A DNA stretch of 64,000 nucleotides from Aggregatibacter segnis (GCF_003130075.1 NZ_NRCW01000006.1:1-64000), one strand, 5' to 3'. Positions 8,123 through 16,528 are shown, numbered from the stretch's first letter. Notes: generated by a model not told the origin, from the sequence alone. Made by a program: numbers and translations.

Positions 8123-9019
8123 ATGAGCAAATCCTGTGGTGGCGCCTGTGGCGGTGATGCAACGTCCGCAGCGGATACCGATATACAGGCCTCCTCCGAG
8201 GCGCCAGGGAGATGGGTCAGTGTTTATGCAGTGCCGAAGATGGACTGTCCATCAGAAGAACGAATGATTCGCCTAGCCCTGAACGGCTTTGAGGAGATTC
8301 GGGCGCTGTCCTTCGACTTGTCGAACCGCCGGCTGAAGGTCGTGCATGACGGCGAGGTCGAGCCCGTCACCTCGAAACTGAAGACCTTGGGGCTAGGCGC
8401 CTCGCTTCAGGAAACCGTCGCTGCAAATCCAGAGACCATCAAGGCCGCCGAGTTTTCGGCAGCTTCTGCTAAGCAAGAATCCGGGACCCTGCGCTGGTTG
8501 CTCGGCATCAATGCACTTCTGTTCGTGGTGGAAATGACTGCCGGTCTGATCGCCCAGTCCACCGGCCTGATTGGAGAATCCCTGGACAATTTTTCCGATG
8601 CGGCGGTGTACGGGCTTGCCCTTTATGCGGTTGGACATAGCGTGAAAATGCAGGTACGTGCCGCGCATCTTGCTGGTGTACTGCAACTGATCTTGGCTGT
8701 GGGCGTGCTCGTAGAGGTGGTGAGACGCTTTGTATTCGGTAGTGAGCCTGAATCTCTGGTGATGATGGCTATCGCATTCGTCGCATTGATTGCCAATACC
8801 AGTTGTCTGCTGCTCATATCCAAACATCGGGAAGGCGGGGCGCACATGAAGGCAAGCTGGATATTCTCGGCCAACGACGTGGTGATCAACCTGGGGGGCA
8901 TCACCGCCGGCGCCCTGGTCGCGTGGACCGGTTCCAATTATCCAGATCTGATTATCGGCACCATCGCGGGGGGGATTGTACTTAACGGTGCCAGACGCAT
9001 TTTGGCGTTGAAGGGTTAA
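8123..9019 (+). CDS. Cation efflux (CDF-like) transporter with N-terminal metal-binding region
   Basis: 298 aa from ATG 8123, which has GGAG 7 bp upstream; an upstream TTG at 8102 is not needed. A Cys/Gly-rich start (KSCGGACGG) and an HMA-like domain with KMDCPSEE (about 38-95) precede about six membrane segments (from about 120). These carry the GESLDNFSDAAVYG stretch, equivalent to the His/Asp metal site of CDF exporters. It is predicted to export divalent metals (Zn/Cd/Pb class) from the cytoplasm. GC content is clearly higher than in any neighbour, pointing to recent transfer from a GC-richer proteobacterium. Confidence 0.8.
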   Translation: MSKSCGGACGGDATSAADTDIQASSEAPGRWVSVYAVPKMDCPSEERMIRLALNGFEEIRALSFDLSNRRLKVVHDGEVEPVTSKLKTLGLGASLQETVAANPETIKAAEFSAASAKQESGTLRWLLGINALLFVVEMTAGLIAQSTGLIGESLDNFSDAAVYGLALYAVGHSVKMQVRAAHLAGVLQLILAVGVLVEVVRRFVFGSEPESLVMMAIAFVALIANTSCLLLISKHREGGAHMKASWIFSANDVVINLGGITAGALVAWTGSNYPDLIIGTIAGGIVLNGARRILALKG

Positions 9020-9063
9020 ATAATGCTCATTATTGGCAAAAAGCTCTCGCCGTATGCCCTGTT

Positions 9064-9177
9064 TTATCTGCTTATACCCCTGCTTTGTTTTTTGCGTTGA
9101 GATATTACCGTTTCAAGCAAGGCATTGTATTCATCTTCTGACAATGCTATTTCTAGGCGTTTGGTTCGCTTTTTCAT
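9064..9177 (-). pseudogene. MobC-like mobilisation gene stub
   Basis: From ATG 9177 the 37-residue frame reads KKRTKRLEIALSEDEYNALL, a ribbon-helix-helix-like start of MobC-type relaxosome proteins. It stops near the right edge of the metal cassette, far short of the usual length of about 100 aa. An open frame continues upstream to 9315 but is not coding-like. The noncoding stretch 9178-9543 holds repeat copy B and a large dyad. Confidence 0.45.
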
Positions 9178-9314
9178 TAGGTGTCCGTTCTTCAAATTAG
9201 CGGTGAAACCACAGGGGGTCAAGGGGGATTTATCCCTCTTGCAAGGGCATAGACTTAGTATCACAGATACGGGGCTATGTGTCCTTGCTTTAACTATTAG
9301 ACAATAGTACGCCA

Positions 9315-9366
9315 AAAGCCCCGAGAGTGATATTAAAAAATCAGCGGAGCCGAAGGCGACTTCATT
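9315..9366 (+). repeat. Direct repeat, copy B
   Basis: Imperfect copy of 7952-8000 (AAAGCCCCGAGAGTG ... GGCGACTTCATT) on the other side of the metal cassette. It may be part of a duplicated oriT-proximal region of a small mobilisable plasmid. Confidence 0.75.
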
Positions 9367-9459
9367 TTATTAGGCGAGCTTGCGAGCCTTTGAACCAATA
9401 TAAAAATAACAAAATTTATTATTAGGGAAGTGATTATTGTGGGCGGTAGGTTTTTAGTG

Positions 9460-9506
9460 TTGAAAAGCTAGTGGGTAACTAGAAGAGTTATCCAACAGCT
9501 TTTCAA
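9460..9506. repeat. 47-nt two-tier hairpin, possible oriT or recombination site
   Basis: Outer arms TTGAAAAGCT (9460-9469) and AGCTTTTCAA (9497-9506) are perfect. Inner arms GGGTAACT (9473-9480) and AGTTATCC (9486-9493) differ by one wobble pair. It has no T-tract, so it is not an ordinary terminator. It lies between the mob stub and the adhesin break point. Confidence 0.5.
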
Positions 9507-9543
9507 TACGACCCGCAGGGGAAAAACCGTTAAACCGTCCACA

Positions 9544-11507
9544 TTAACCGCTGACCCAAAAAAGAATGCTTTTATCATTTGCTGTATTAGCAGTCACATT
9601 AGCTTGATTTGCATCTGAAATTGCTTTTGAAGAATCCAGAAGTGCTTTATCTGCATTTGTTTTTGCTGTTGTTGCAAGATTGTTTGCGCTAACAGATTGA
9701 GCCTGTGCTTGTTTCACATTACCATCTGCGATAACAGCTAATTTATTAGCCTCTGTTGCTTGAGTTAATGCTTGTGTTGCACTCTCAATCGCTTTTGTTG
9801 CACTAACATTTGCTTCAGCCGTATTTTTATCCGCATTATTAGCTTTTCTTAAAGCAATGTTTGCGGTTGTTACAGATTGATCGCTTTTTTCTACCGCTTG
9901 CTGACTTGCTAAATGAGCTTGATTTGCAATAGTTTCAGCATTATTAGCTTTATCTACGGCTTCACCTGATTTAGTTAACGCTTGAGTAGATTGTGTATTT
10001 GCCAATTTTACACTTTCAACTGCGCTTTCGGCATTTACTTTGCCTCATTAGCGATTTCTCTTAATTGCGTACTGGTACGCTCTGCACTTTCTGCTTTGGC
10101 AATCGCTTGATTGGCAAGTGCTGTATTTTCTTGCGCTGTTTTAACCGCACTTTGCGCTTGGGTTAATGCACTATTTACATTGGCATTTGCGATGTTCGCT
10201 GTGCTTAATGCGGTTTGCGCCTCGGTTTTTGCTTGAGTAGCGTTATTATTTGCCTGCTCTGAGGTCGCTTTGGCTTCTGTTGATTGGTTCAACGCATTAC
10301 TTGCTTGGGTTTGGGCTGTTTGCACGCCTGTTTCTACATTTGCGACACGACCAGTTAAGCCACTAACCGCTTTTTCGTTTGCTTCACTTTTTGCTTTTAA
10401 ATCGGTTTGAGTTGAAGCAACTTTTGCAAGTTCTGCGTTTGTTACCACTAAACCTGATTTAGCTTGAGTCGCAGTATCTTTTGCTTCTTGCGCTAACTGC
10501 TCTGCATTACCTGCTGAAATACTTGCAAGATTTGCTGTTGCTGCTGCACGGGTTGCCGTGGTTTGCGCACGCTCTGCGGTTTGATTAGCGGTAGTTGCTG
10601 TGCGAACCGCTCCCTCTGCTGTTATTTTTGCATTATTTGCAAGACTTTCAGCATTGTTTGAATTTCGCACGGCTAAATTTGCTGTATCTTGTGATGCTGT
10701 TGCCGCATTAAACGCATTTTCTGCATTACTTTTTGCGGCATTTGCATCACTTTTCGCTAAGGCAACATCTGCCTGAATATCATTGATCGTACTTAATGCA
10801 CTGGTTGCTGTATTTAAAGCACGAGTGGCATTTGAGTTAGCTGATTGTGCCAACGCTTTCGCTTCGCTTGCTGCATTGATAGCATTTTGACTAACTTCAG
10901 CACTTGAACCTGTATTTAATTTAGCTAATTCTAGTGCTTGGTTTGCGGTTTGTTCAGCTTGCGTGACTCGCCCTGTTAAAGCGGTAACATTTTGATTTAC
11001 TCTTTCAATTTGGGTGTTTAAGTCGGAGATACCGTTTTTAGCTTCATTTGCCGTATTTGTTGCGGTAGTAATGCGGTCAGATAAACCTGATACACTACCA
11101 TTGAGTTTGGTAATATCTGCCGTATTTTTAACTACTTGTTTTTCTACTTCACTCACACGAGCAATCGCACTATTCACATTTGAATTGGCGGTTTGAGCTG
11201 TTTGTTTGGCTTCGGTGGCTAGGGTGACTGCTTGCTCCGCGACTTTTTTCGTATTTACAGACTGAACCACGCTGGTATAAAGCGTTTGTTCCAACTGAGC
11301 AAATTGCCCACCGTTAATTGCCTGCTTAGAACTTGGCGCAATCAAGCCATCTTCAACTAAAGTCGGAGCAGAAAATACCAACGGCGACATTGTTGCTAAC
11401 GTCATCGCAATCAAAGACATCATGCCTTTTCGCTTCCCTTTAGCCAATTCCGATACAACCGTTTGCTTTCCTGATTAATTTTTAACCACTTTGAAAATTT
11501 TATTCAT
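9544..11507 (-). pseudogene. Trimeric autotransporter adhesin, N-terminal part with nonsense and frameshift
   Basis: ATG 11507 opens an extended signal peptide (ESPR): MNKIFKVVKN, then TAA as codon 11 (11475-11477), then in frame SGKQTVVSELAKGKRKGMM and the hydrophobic core ending VFSA. The passenger is an Ala/Asn-rich coiled coil (ANxA-type repeats, more than 600 residues). At about 10034 one base is missing: ...REIANEAK stops, while the +1 frame continues VNAESAVESVKLANTQ. The reading frame ends at 9544 in foreign sequence (SILFWVSG). The anchor lies 3 kb away at 5691. The gene is therefore triply broken and cannot make surface adhesin as it stands. Downstream starts at 11447 or 10005 are not native. 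Confidence 0.85.
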
Positions 11508-11665
11508 CTGTTTGCCCTTTGATAAGTGAATTTACTGATTTATTTTTCAGCGAGTATTGACTGAAATACAAACTTTTATGCTAACATATGAATACTATAG
11601 TCATCAAAAAGAAACCCTGTTTTTTCTAAAAGATTTTGTTGGTATCAATTAAGAGGAAAACTCAT

Positions 11666-12481
11666 ATGAAATATAAACTGCTTTTAACAGGTTTATTCGG
11701 CATTTCATCACTGGCTCAAGCTGTTGTGGTAGAAGGCTCGGGGACGGGTGAAACGGCGGAGGTTGCCACTGCTGAAGTATTTTCTAAAGAAGATGGCAAA
11801 GTAGTAACTGCTTCAAGTGAGGTAAAAGAAGTTACTTTTGAGCAGTTAGTCGATGATTTACTTATCGAGCCTATTAATAAAAATACCATTTCAAAGTTTG
11901 AGTTAACATCAACAGCATTGGTAGAGGTTAAAGATGAAAATGGCAACAATGTTGAAGGTAATAGTGGTGATTTAGTTTTTGAACTGCCATTTAAAATTTC
12001 TTTAGATAAAGAATATACCAAAAGCATTAGAAAAGTATTTACTGCATTAAAAGATAGCGAAGGTAAATCATTTTCTCTGAACAGTACTGAAATTAATACA
12101 GCCAATGAACGAAACATTAATCAAGCTAATGTTAGTGAAGAGAAATTGAACTATTTAATGAATAAATTAACTGAGGAAAAAGCATTTAAACTCCGCTTAG
12201 TATTAGAAGAAAAAGATGGTACAGAGCTTACATCTATTCAACCTGCATATAATCACAGACTTTCTAATGGAGGATATATCATTAAATATAATAATGAGTT
12301 CCAAAATCAGGATGTAATTTCTAGTTTAATAGAAGATAAAGGGTTTAAACCTCAAATTAGCCAATCCAATCTGAATTTCTTTACTGGAAGTGTGGAAGGA
12401 AAAATCTTATTTGGATTAAGTAAAGATCTAGTAAATGAAATCAATAATGGTGGAAAGATTAAGGTTGATTTTATCAACTAA
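11666..12481 (+). CDS. Secreted protein of unknown function
   Basis: 271 aa from ATG 11666 behind AAGAGGA. A clear signal peptide (MKYKLLLTGLFGISSLAQA) precedes an acidic mature protein. It starts with VVVEGSGTGETAEVATAEVF and continues with mixed beta/helical text, with no Cys, no lipobox and no repeat. It is divergent from the adhesin gene and first in a three-gene run (11666-13617). It might be a periplasmic or surface partner of the adhesin, but no family was recognised. Confidence 0.65.
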   Translation: MKYKLLLTGLFGISSLAQAVVVEGSGTGETAEVATAEVFSKEDGKVVTASSEVKEVTFEQLVDDLLIEPINKNTISKFELTSTALVEVKDENGNNVEGNSGDLVFELPFKISLDKEYTKSIRKVFTALKDSEGKSFSLNSTEINTANERNINQANVSEEKLNYLMNKLTEEKAFKLRLVLEEKDGTELTSIQPAYNHRLSNGGYIIKYNNEFQNQDVISSLIEDKGFKPQISQSNLNFFTGSVEGKILFGLSKDLVNEINNGGKIKVDFIN

Positions 12482-12502
12482 GAGTATAAAAGGAGTATTA
12501 AC

Positions 12503-12682
12503 ATGAAAGAATTTATTTACATATATTTAATTATTGGTTGCTATATTGCTCATAGAAGAACATCAAAACTAGATGTAAACTCTAAAGAATTTTTAATCTC
12601 ATATGTAAAAACAGTTGTTACTTATCCTATTGAGATATTACGCGAGTTAAGCAATAAAAAAAATAGCAAAGGAGAAATGTAA
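12503..12682 (+). CDS. Small membrane protein of unknown function
   Basis: 59 aa from ATG 12503, behind AGGAG. An N-terminal hydrophobic helix (FIYIYLIIGCYIA) precedes a polar tail. Its stop overlaps the ATG of the next gene (TAATG at 12680-12684), indicating translational coupling. Too short for many gene callers. Confidence 0.55.
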   Translation: MKEFIYIYLIIGCYIAHRRTSKLDVNSKEFLISYVKTVVTYPIEILRELSNKKNSKGEM

Positions 12683-13617
12683 TGTCATTTCAAACCTTTG
12701 GGAAATTTATTTTTCCTGCTGTAACTACAATCTTTAGTTTAGATGTATTATCTTCAGCATATCACGATATGTCCTCATATGATATCAGCTATAGCGAAAC
12801 TGGAGATCTGTTAGAAGCAAGCTTTCCACACAATATTAAAAACTCCTGTAACTCTGAAATAAAGAAAATTTCTGTTACTGATATTCTTCATAGTCATGAA
12901 TATATAGATTATTTTGTTGAAGGAAAGACAGATCTTGATAGAAGTGATTACTTTAAAAAAGATTATTGTTCTCAAGATGATTCTTTTAATAGAAAAGAAG
13001 CAGAAACTAAAGCTTATTTTGAGAAAAATCGCGAAAAAATTGAAGCTGATTATAGGGAGCACTTAGAAGATGCTAAAAAGTATCTATTTAAAGAAAACTC
13101 ATATAAAATCAAAAACTCTGGAATTTACTTTCAGTTAGAGTATAACCATGAAGAATATGAAAAAACAGGTAATGTAAACCTTAAGTTAGAACCCACTGTT
13201 AGTTCATTTAGAATAGAAAATGTGGATAATACTCCATTTGAAAATGTTCAATTCTATATTAAACCAAGTAAGAAACAACTTGAAGTTTTATCAGAAAGTA
13301 ATGAGGTTGTTTCAAATGTATATACTAGAATGGACTTAAATTTAGAAAGTTTAAAAAAATTAGGTGCTGCCGGTTGTAATTATTCAAGCCATACTGTATC
13401 AACATTTTTCGGGTTAGGCGGTCAGACAACCACAAGCTCGTCAGCTTGCATTGCAACTAAATTGGATAGTGCAACGATAAAGCTTATCAAATTTGATGGA
13501 TATTACAATTCTGAAGGAGAAAAGCAACAATATTCAAGCCCTATAGATCCTTATGATGACAAAGGAAACCGCTGGGAATTACTTGAAGAAATACCAATAA
13601 AATGGAAAACTAAATAA
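12682..13617 (+). CDS. Hypothetical protein, possibly exported
   Basis: 311 aa. A hydrophobic N-terminus (FGKFIFPAVTTIFSLDVLSSA) could be a signal peptide or anchor. The rest is polar, with a helical Lys/Glu-rich middle (about 100-140) and several Cys in the distal part (AAGCNYSSHTVSTFFGLGG, SSACIATK). Codon use is AT-rich like the rest of the element. It is translationally coupled to the 59-aa gene and ends at a bidirectional terminator. No family recognised. Confidence 0.6.
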   Translation: MSFQTFGKFIFPAVTTIFSLDVLSSAYHDMSSYDISYSETGDLLEASFPHNIKNSCNSEIKKISVTDILHSHEYIDYFVEGKTDLDRSDYFKKDYCSQDDSFNRKEAETKAYFEKNREKIEADYREHLEDAKKYLFKENSYKIKNSGIYFQLEYNHEEYEKTGNVNLKLEPTVSSFRIENVDNTPFENVQFYIKPSKKQLEVLSESNEVVSNVYTRMDLNLESLKKLGAAGCNYSSHTVSTFFGLGGQTTTSSSACIATKLDSATIKLIKFDGYYNSEGEKQQYSSPIDPYDDKGNRWELLEEIPIKWKTK

Positions 13618-13624
13618 TAATTCA

Positions 13625-13652
13625 AATAAGGGCTAATCAGCCCTTATTTTCT
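13625..13652. terminator. Bidirectional terminator
   Basis: AATAAGGGCT (13625-13634) and AGCCCTTATT (13639-13648) close both the plus-strand trio and the convergent gene at 13637. Confidence 0.8.
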
Positions 13653-14140
13653 TCATAAACATAAAGCCCCTTCACAATTTTCTGCAAAACAGCCAAAACC
13701 TCAATAACCTCTCCTACCAAGCAATTTATCTTAATCTCACAGCCATATCGTTCAATTTCTTTACTAAAAATTTCTGATTTATTTGATTTCAAATAATGTC
13801 TTTCATAAAAGTTACAAATAATATGGATAACCCTAAAAATTACTTTAGACATTCTTCTTCCTTCAACAGGGTGCTTTATCGGGAACTTGATAAAAAAAGA
13901 ACTTAAAAATGGATCTTCACCATTTCTTATAAAATAAATGTATTGTTCATATGAGAAAAGGATAAAACCATTTGAGGAAGCAAGTACATCACGATTATTT
14001 AACATATCATACATATCTTTAATTCGATACTCTTCTAGGCTTTCTAAGATATAGATTTCATGTTTATCTCTGATACCTAAAGAGTGCAATTTATCGCGTA
14101 TTTCTCTCCACTTATCATAGCAATTCCATTCATTCTCCAT
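13637..14140 (-). CDS. Hypothetical protein
   Basis: 167 aa with AT-rich codon use. It is helical and rich in aromatic and charged residues (SYEQYIYFIRNGEDPFLSSFF, VIFRVIHIICNFYERHYL). There is no signal peptide; a hydrophobic helix around 100-115 may be amphipathic rather than membrane-spanning. It is convergent with the preceding operon and its stop lies inside the shared terminator. No function can be assigned. Confidence 0.55.
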   Translation of the reverse strand: MENEWNCYDKWREIRDKLHSLGIRDKHEIYILESLEEYRIKDMYDMLNNRDVLASSNGFILFSYEQYIYFIRNGEDPFLSSFFIKFPIKHPVEGRRMSKVIFRVIHIICNFYERHYLKSNKSEIFSKEIERYGCEIKINCLVGEVIEVLAVLQKIVKGLYVYEENKG

Positions 14141-14179
14141 ATTTTTCTCCTACTTATTTAGCTAGAAGAAGGCAATAAA

Positions 14180-14230
14180 AAATCCTCTTCTAGTGACTTT
14201 TATCAACAAAAAATAACTAGAAGAGGATTT
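14180..14230. repeat. Perfect 15-bp inverted repeat upstream of gene 13637
   Basis: AAATCCTCTTCTAGT (14180-14194) is exactly complementary to ACTAGAAGAGGATTT (14216-14230), with 21 nt between. A third partial arm, CTAGAAGA, lies at 14162. The repeat sits in the 303-bp gap 14141-14443 between two divergently oriented genes and may be an operator, cruciform or degraded insertion end. Confidence 0.75.
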
Positions 14231-14443
14231 AATTTACGTTTATTTAATGTACTCATAAAATTTCATGGTGTCAATATATTGACATTATAAAAATTTTTAA
14301 AGCCTCAAAAAGAATACCATTAGTATCATAATGATGGATTATACAAAAGAATCTAATGATGTTTTACTTAAATATCAGTATTCTTTCTGAATGCTACGCA
14401 AAGTATGTAGTTTATTATTGATGTCTTTTATAAAGTCATCAAT

Positions 14444-14674
14444 ATGAATACAGAAGAACGCAAAATGTTATTAAAACAGCTCGGTTTGTCGATTAAATTA
14501 GCAAGAGTACGAAAAGGTCTTTCGCAAGAAGAGTTGGCAGAATTGGCCGGTTTACACCGTACTTATATAGGTATGGTGGAGCGTGCCGAGCGTAATATCA
14601 CGGTTATCAATCTAGTACAGATAGCAAAAGCCTTAGATGTTTCGCTAGACAAGTTGTTTGATAACTCACTATAA
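14444..14674 (+). CDS. XRE-family transcriptional regulator
   Basis: 76 aa, a stand-alone Cro/CI helix-turn-helix domain: LGLSIKLARVRKGLSQEELAELAG then HRTYIGMVERAERNITVINL. The wording closely matches C-type controllers of restriction-modification systems and similar small regulators. No methylase or endonuclease gene is nearby, so it is probably an orphan or regulates element genes. It ends at its own terminator. Confidence 0.8.
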   Translation: MNTEERKMLLKQLGLSIKLARVRKGLSQEELAELAGLHRTYIGMVERAERNITVINLVQIAKALDVSLDKLFDNSL

Positions 14675-14678
14675 ACAA

Positions 14679-14714
14679 TAAAGCCAATCTTTTTTAAGAT
14701 TGGCTTTTGTATTT
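14679..14714 (+). terminator. Terminator of the XRE gene
   Basis: AAAGCCAATCTT pairs with AAGATTGGCTTT around a T-rich loop, followed by TTTTGTATTTTT. Confidence 0.85.
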
Positions 14715-14724
14715 TTAGAGGTAA

Positions 14725-14820
14725 TTACATATCTTGATATTTAAGCAAACCAGAAAGGTGTTCTATAGCATGAGGATTTTCATTTTCAGCAGCTATTTTC
14801 CCCCATAACATTTCTTTCAT
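14725..14820 (-). pseudogene. Sel1-repeat protein, C-terminal end severed by insertion
   Basis: 31 codons (KEMLWGKIAAENENPHAIEH...) ending at TAA 14725. The text reads like the last Sel1/TPR helix of the broken gene at 16700-17910. An inserted resistance-type operon separates the two, and a 9-bp direct repeat brackets it. Confidence 0.5.
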
Positions 14821-14825
14821 AATAC

Positions 14826-15191
14826 CTATTCCCTTATTTTCTTTAATGCCTTTATCACTTCATCCTTGCTTAATACTTTCCCCATTGAAACAACTTTATT
14901 ATCAACAACCAGAGCTGGTGTGCTCATAACTCCCATTGCTGCAATTTGACCAAAATCAGTAACATGATCAATTTCATCCGTCATGCCAAGTTCGCTAAGT
15001 GCTTCTTTCACATTCTTCTCCAATGCATTGCATTTATCACAACCGCTACCAAGAACTTTGACACTTGCTCCTGATGAAAGAGTTTCCTTCACTGCCTCAA
15101 CACTTTCTTCATTACAAGTTCCTCCACATGTGCAGTTAGATTGTTCCTTAACCATTTCCTTTTCTTCTTTTTTCTTTCTAAATAAGATCAT
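14826..15191 (-). CDS. Thioredoxin-fold redox-active protein, partner of the permease
   Basis: 121 aa. A Cys-rich N-terminus (CTCGGTC, 20-26) precedes a small thioredoxin-like domain with the dithiol GSGCDKCNALE (Cys51, Cys54) and the cis-Pro loop VMSTPALVVD. This is the redox-active disulfide protein commonly encoded behind ArsP/YraQ-type permeases. It may shuttle thiols or bind metalloids. Third gene of the arsR-permease-trx operon. A start at Met13 is possible. Confidence 0.8.
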   Translation of the reverse strand: MILFRKKKEEKEMVKEQSNCTCGGTCNEESVEAVKETLSSGASVKVLGSGCDKCNALEKNVKEALSELGMTDEIDHVTDFGQIAAMGVMSTPALVVDNKVVSMGKVLSKDEVIKALKKIRE

Positions 15192-15221
15192 AATTTCAAT
15201 CTCCTTTTCTCTTATATTTTT

Positions 15222-16223
15222 CTAAACTAATAGATGCTGAATTATATTAAAGAAATAGCCTACAATAACAATTCCAACAGCACATATTACAATAAAAATC
15301 CCAATTAACTTCGGTTTTACTGCTTTTCTAAGCATAATCATTGACGGTAAGGAAAGTGTAGTTACCCCCATCATAAAGCTTAAAATTGTTCCAAGCTGTG
15401 CACCTTTTGCAAGTAGTGCCTCTGCTACTGGTATCGTACCAAAAATATCTGCATACATAGGAATACCAACCAGCGTTGCCAGAATAACACCAAATGGATT
15501 ATTACTGCCAAGAATCTTTTCTACCCAACTCAGTGGAATCCAATTGTGAATAACAGCTCCTATTCCAACGCCAATCAAAATATAGGGAAATACTTTCTTA
15601 AACGTGTCTATAACTTGTTGTTTTGCCAAAGAAATCCTTTCTTTTTGTGTTGGCTCATCCATATCGATATCGACTGCATTCGTTTTTTGAACAAACTCTT
15701 CCACTTCATTTTCTAAACCCAGTTTTTCAATAATCGCTCCACCTATCACCGCAATAACAAGCCCTACAATCACATATATGATAGCAACCTTAGAACCAAA
15801 GATACTCATCAGTAAAACAAGGCTCCCTAAGTCTACCATTGGCGATGAAATCAAAAAGGAAAATGTCACACCTAATGGAAGCCCCGCACTGGTAAATCCG
15901 ATAAAAAGCGGAACAGACGAGCAGGAACAAAATGGTGTCACTGTGCCAAGCAATGCCGCAATACAGTTTGCCCATATTCCATGAAAACGCCCCATAAGCT
16001 TCTTACTTCGCTCTGGTGGAAAGTAGCTTTGAATATATGAAATTATAAAAATCAAGATGCAAAGTAGTATCGTAATCTTCAAAACATCATATAGGAAAAA
16101 CTGTACACTTCCCCCCATTCTGCCTGAAGTGTCAACTCCCGCTTTCTCTAATAGATTTCCAATTAGTGTATTCATCCACTTCATTCCCAGAATCTGGTTT
16201 TGAATAAAATCCCAAATCATCAT
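15222..16223 (-). CDS. ArsP/YraQ-family permease (organoarsenical-type)
   Basis: 333 aa from ATG 16223, which overlaps the arsR stop (ATGATG/TGA) behind GGGGG. There are eight or so membrane segments. The family hallmark CSCSSVPLF lies at about 98-106; its cysteines are thought to bind trivalent arsenicals in ArsP. A charged cytoplasmic loop (about 195-220) separates the two halves. Predicted to export methylated or aromatic arsenicals, or a related thiophilic substrate, across the inner membrane. Codon use and wording look Firmicutes-like. Confidence 0.75.
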   Translation of the reverse strand: MMIWDFIQNQILGMKWMNTLIGNLLEKAGVDTSGRMGGSVQFFLYDVLKITILLCILIFIISYIQSYFPPERSKKLMGRFHGIWANCIAALLGTVTPFCSCSSVPLFIGFTSAGLPLGVTFSFLISSPMVDLGSLVLLMSIFGSKVAIIYVIVGLVIAVIGGAIIEKLGLENEVEEFVQKTNAVDIDMDEPTQKERISLAKQQVIDTFKKVFPYILIGVGIGAVIHNWIPLSWVEKILGSNNPFGVILATLVGIPMYADIFGTIPVAEALLAKGAQLGTILSFMMGVTTLSLPSMIMLRKAVKPKLIGIFIVICAVGIVIVGYFFNIIQHLLV

Positions 16224-16516
16224 TGACTGCCCCCGCTTTCTTCTTTGTAGCAAGATAATCCTTCAACAAAAGTTTTAAAAGTATTCAAGGTCTCACAATT
16301 CAAGGAATAATGATGCCATCTACCTTCTTTCCGGTAATTCACCAATCCACATTCATTTAAAATTTTCATATGATGAGATAGTGTTGGCTGTGTAATTTCA
16401 AATGCCTCCAATAGTTTACAACCACATTTTTCCCCATCGGAGAGCATTTGGATAATCTGCAATCTGTTACTATCTCCCAGAGCTTTACAAATTAATGCTA
16501 CGTCTATTGTATTCAT
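16220..16516 (-). CDS. ArsR-family metalloid-sensing repressor
   Basis: 98 aa winged-helix repressor. A metal-binding Cys pair, EKCGCKLLEAF (Cys31, Cys33), sits at the start of the helix preceding the recognition helix, as in arsenic/antimony sensors. The DNA-binding helix-turn-helix is TQPTLSHHMKILNECGLV (43-60) and the wing is YRKEGRWHHYSL. It heads the operon and its promoter overlaps a dyad, so autorepression is expected. Confidence 0.88.
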   Translation of the reverse strand: MNTIDVALICKALGDSNRLQIIQMLSDGEKCGCKLLEAFEITQPTLSHHMKILNECGLVNYRKEGRWHHYSLNCETLNTFKTFVEGLSCYKEESGGSQ

Positions 16517-16528
16517 ATTTTCCCCATT

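Noticed and set aside
8393-8937. Several long minus-strand frames opposite the cation transporter
   Set aside because: Shadow frames of a GC-rich gene; no ribosome sites and low-complexity products.
9460-9506. Integron attC site
   Set aside because: An RYYYAAC-like word is present on one arm, but the matching GTTRRRY and the two-box spacing are missing; no integron integrase.
10035-11447. Independent adhesin gene starting at ATG 11447
   Set aside because: The ESPR start lies upstream at 11507 and is interrupted by a stop codon; 11447 is inside the signal peptide.
14444-14674. Controller protein of a restriction-modification system
   Set aside because: Similar in type, but no methyltransferase or restriction gene is nearby.
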